Below, piece after piece: positions 63,514 to 64,000 of a DNA stretch of 64,000 nt. The stretch lies in the NCBI RefSeq assembly GCF_040783535.2, contig NZ_JBFONW020000006.1, forward strand, positions 124,001 through 188,000, written 5' to 3'. Below the pieces are notes generated by a model. That model saw only the letters and a program-made list of their open reading frames with translations. It did not search any database and was not told the DNA's origin. A program made the position numbers and the translations under genes. Position 1 is the first letter of the stretch, and each line of letters opens with the position of its first letter. Source of the stretch: Aestuariibius insulae. Lineage in GTDB: Bacteria; Pseudomonadota; Alphaproteobacteria; Rhodobacterales; Rhodobacteraceae.

Positions 63514-64000
63514 ATGACCCAGATTATACAAAGCTTCTCGGAGATCTCCGGGCGCTACGATGCAGCCCTCGTCGATCTGTGGGGATGCATGCATGACGGT
63601 GTGAAAGCGCATCCGGAGGCCGCTGCGGCGATGCAGGAGTTTCGGGGGAAAGGCGGTACGGTTGTGTTGGTCACGAACGCTCCGCGGCCCTGGCGCAGCG
63701 TCGAGACGCAGATCGAGCGGCTGGGGATCCCGCGGGACAGCTGGGATGCAATCGCGACATCAGGAGACAGCGCCCGGACCGCGATGTTCAACGGCGCCGT
63801 CGGCAACAAGGTCTGGTTCATGGGCGAGGATCACGACATGGCTTTTTTCGAGCCGCCGGAGATCATCGAAGATCCCGCCCCGATCGAGCGGGTTGAGCTC
63901 GAAGAGGCTGACGGCATTGTGTGCTGCGGTCCGTTCGACCCCCTTGTTGATCCTGATGTGAACCGGCCTCAGTTTCTTTATGCGAAGCAGAAGGGGCTCA
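63514..64000 (+). CDS. NagD-like HAD hydrolase, TIGR01459 type (partial)
   Basis: The frame starts at ATG 63514, 48 bases after ppaC, and is open to the window edge (162 residues, C-terminus missing). Motif I reads DAALVDLWGCMHDG, with the nucleophile Asp kept and the usual D-G-V replaced by G-C-M-H-D-G as in the TIGR01459 group. Motif II is VVLVTNAPRPWRSV. It resembles class IIA HAD phosphatases; the substrate is unknown. It may be co-transcribed with ppaC. Confidence 0.8.
   Translation, partial: MTQIIQSFSEISGRYDAALVDLWGCMHDGVKAHPEAAAAMQEFRGKGGTVVLVTNAPRPWRSVETQIERLGIPRDSWDAIATSGDSARTAMFNGAVGNKVWFMGEDHDMAFFEPPEIIEDPAPIERVELEEADGIVCCGPFDPLVDPDVNRPQFLYAKQKGL

Overview
The window looks like a stretch of chromosome from a marine alphaproteobacterium of the Rhodobacteraceae (Roseobacter group). 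The base composition is GC-rich (roughly 60 percent by eye). The families point the same way: the formate dehydrogenase cluster with DUF3305, DUF3306 and a small Tat protein; the mce-DUF1467, Hsp20-DUF1150, lgt-MidA-pgeF and DUF1501-DUF1800 neighbourhoods; Hint-domain proteins; and a fused ATP sulfurylase/APS kinase. Almost all of it is coding. I see no rRNA, tRNA, CRISPR array, insertion sequence, prophage or integrase.

Region 1 (1-8164) is a respiratory formate dehydrogenase locus. A divergent Fe-S accessory gene runs off the left edge. Rightward come DUF3305, DUF3306, a TorD-type chaperone, a 65-residue Tat protein, and the catalytic, Fe-S and cytochrome b subunits (fdhA, fdhB, fdhC), then a 43-residue membrane peptide. 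A strong intrinsic terminator lies between fdhB and fdhC. Region 2 (8165-11785) holds a broken di-heme cytochrome c peroxidase gene and a membrane GGDEF/EAL protein. Region 3 (11786-16300) is a CUT1-type sugar ABC transporter: an ATPase divergent from a binding protein and two permeases. After a 600-base non-coding and possibly decayed stretch come a two-domain cupin and a putative sugar O-methyltransferase in divergent orientation.

Region 4 (19300-34612) is housekeeping and small accessory genes: an MhqO/MhqD-like pair, rimO, a hemolysin III protein, an M48 lipoprotein peptidase, a nitroreductase, an EI24 protein, methylmalonyl-CoA epimerase, a response regulator, the DUF1501/DUF1800 pair, aspS, a cyclopropane fatty acid synthase and a HAD protein lacking its nucleophile. 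Region 5 (34800-47063) contains carB, a KASIII enzyme, an orphan arsH, tdk, a proC-csaA-2-hydroxyacid dehydrogenase operon, ubiK, and an overlapping lgt-midA-pgeF operon. Region 6 (47064-64000) contains two Hint-domain genes (one apparently catalytically dead), an Lrp regulator divergent from trxB, sat-cysC, a FAT-GUY-type receiver, Hsp20-DUF1150, purEK, an esterase/EamA pair, groESL with a classical CIRCE and promoter, a TraB/GumN protein, a DUF2161 protein, a manganese pyrophosphatase and a partial NagD-like HAD.

I do not see a large unknown system with confidence. The observations most worth a second look are a one-base deletion inside a heme-binding motif, the terminator inside the fdh operon, the FDH accessory genes of unknown function, the DUF1501/DUF1800 export pair, the degenerate Hint protein with a microprotein upstream, the HAD pseudo-enzyme, and alternative hairpins over a ribosome binding site. 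All functions are inferred from reading the translations; no database search was run.
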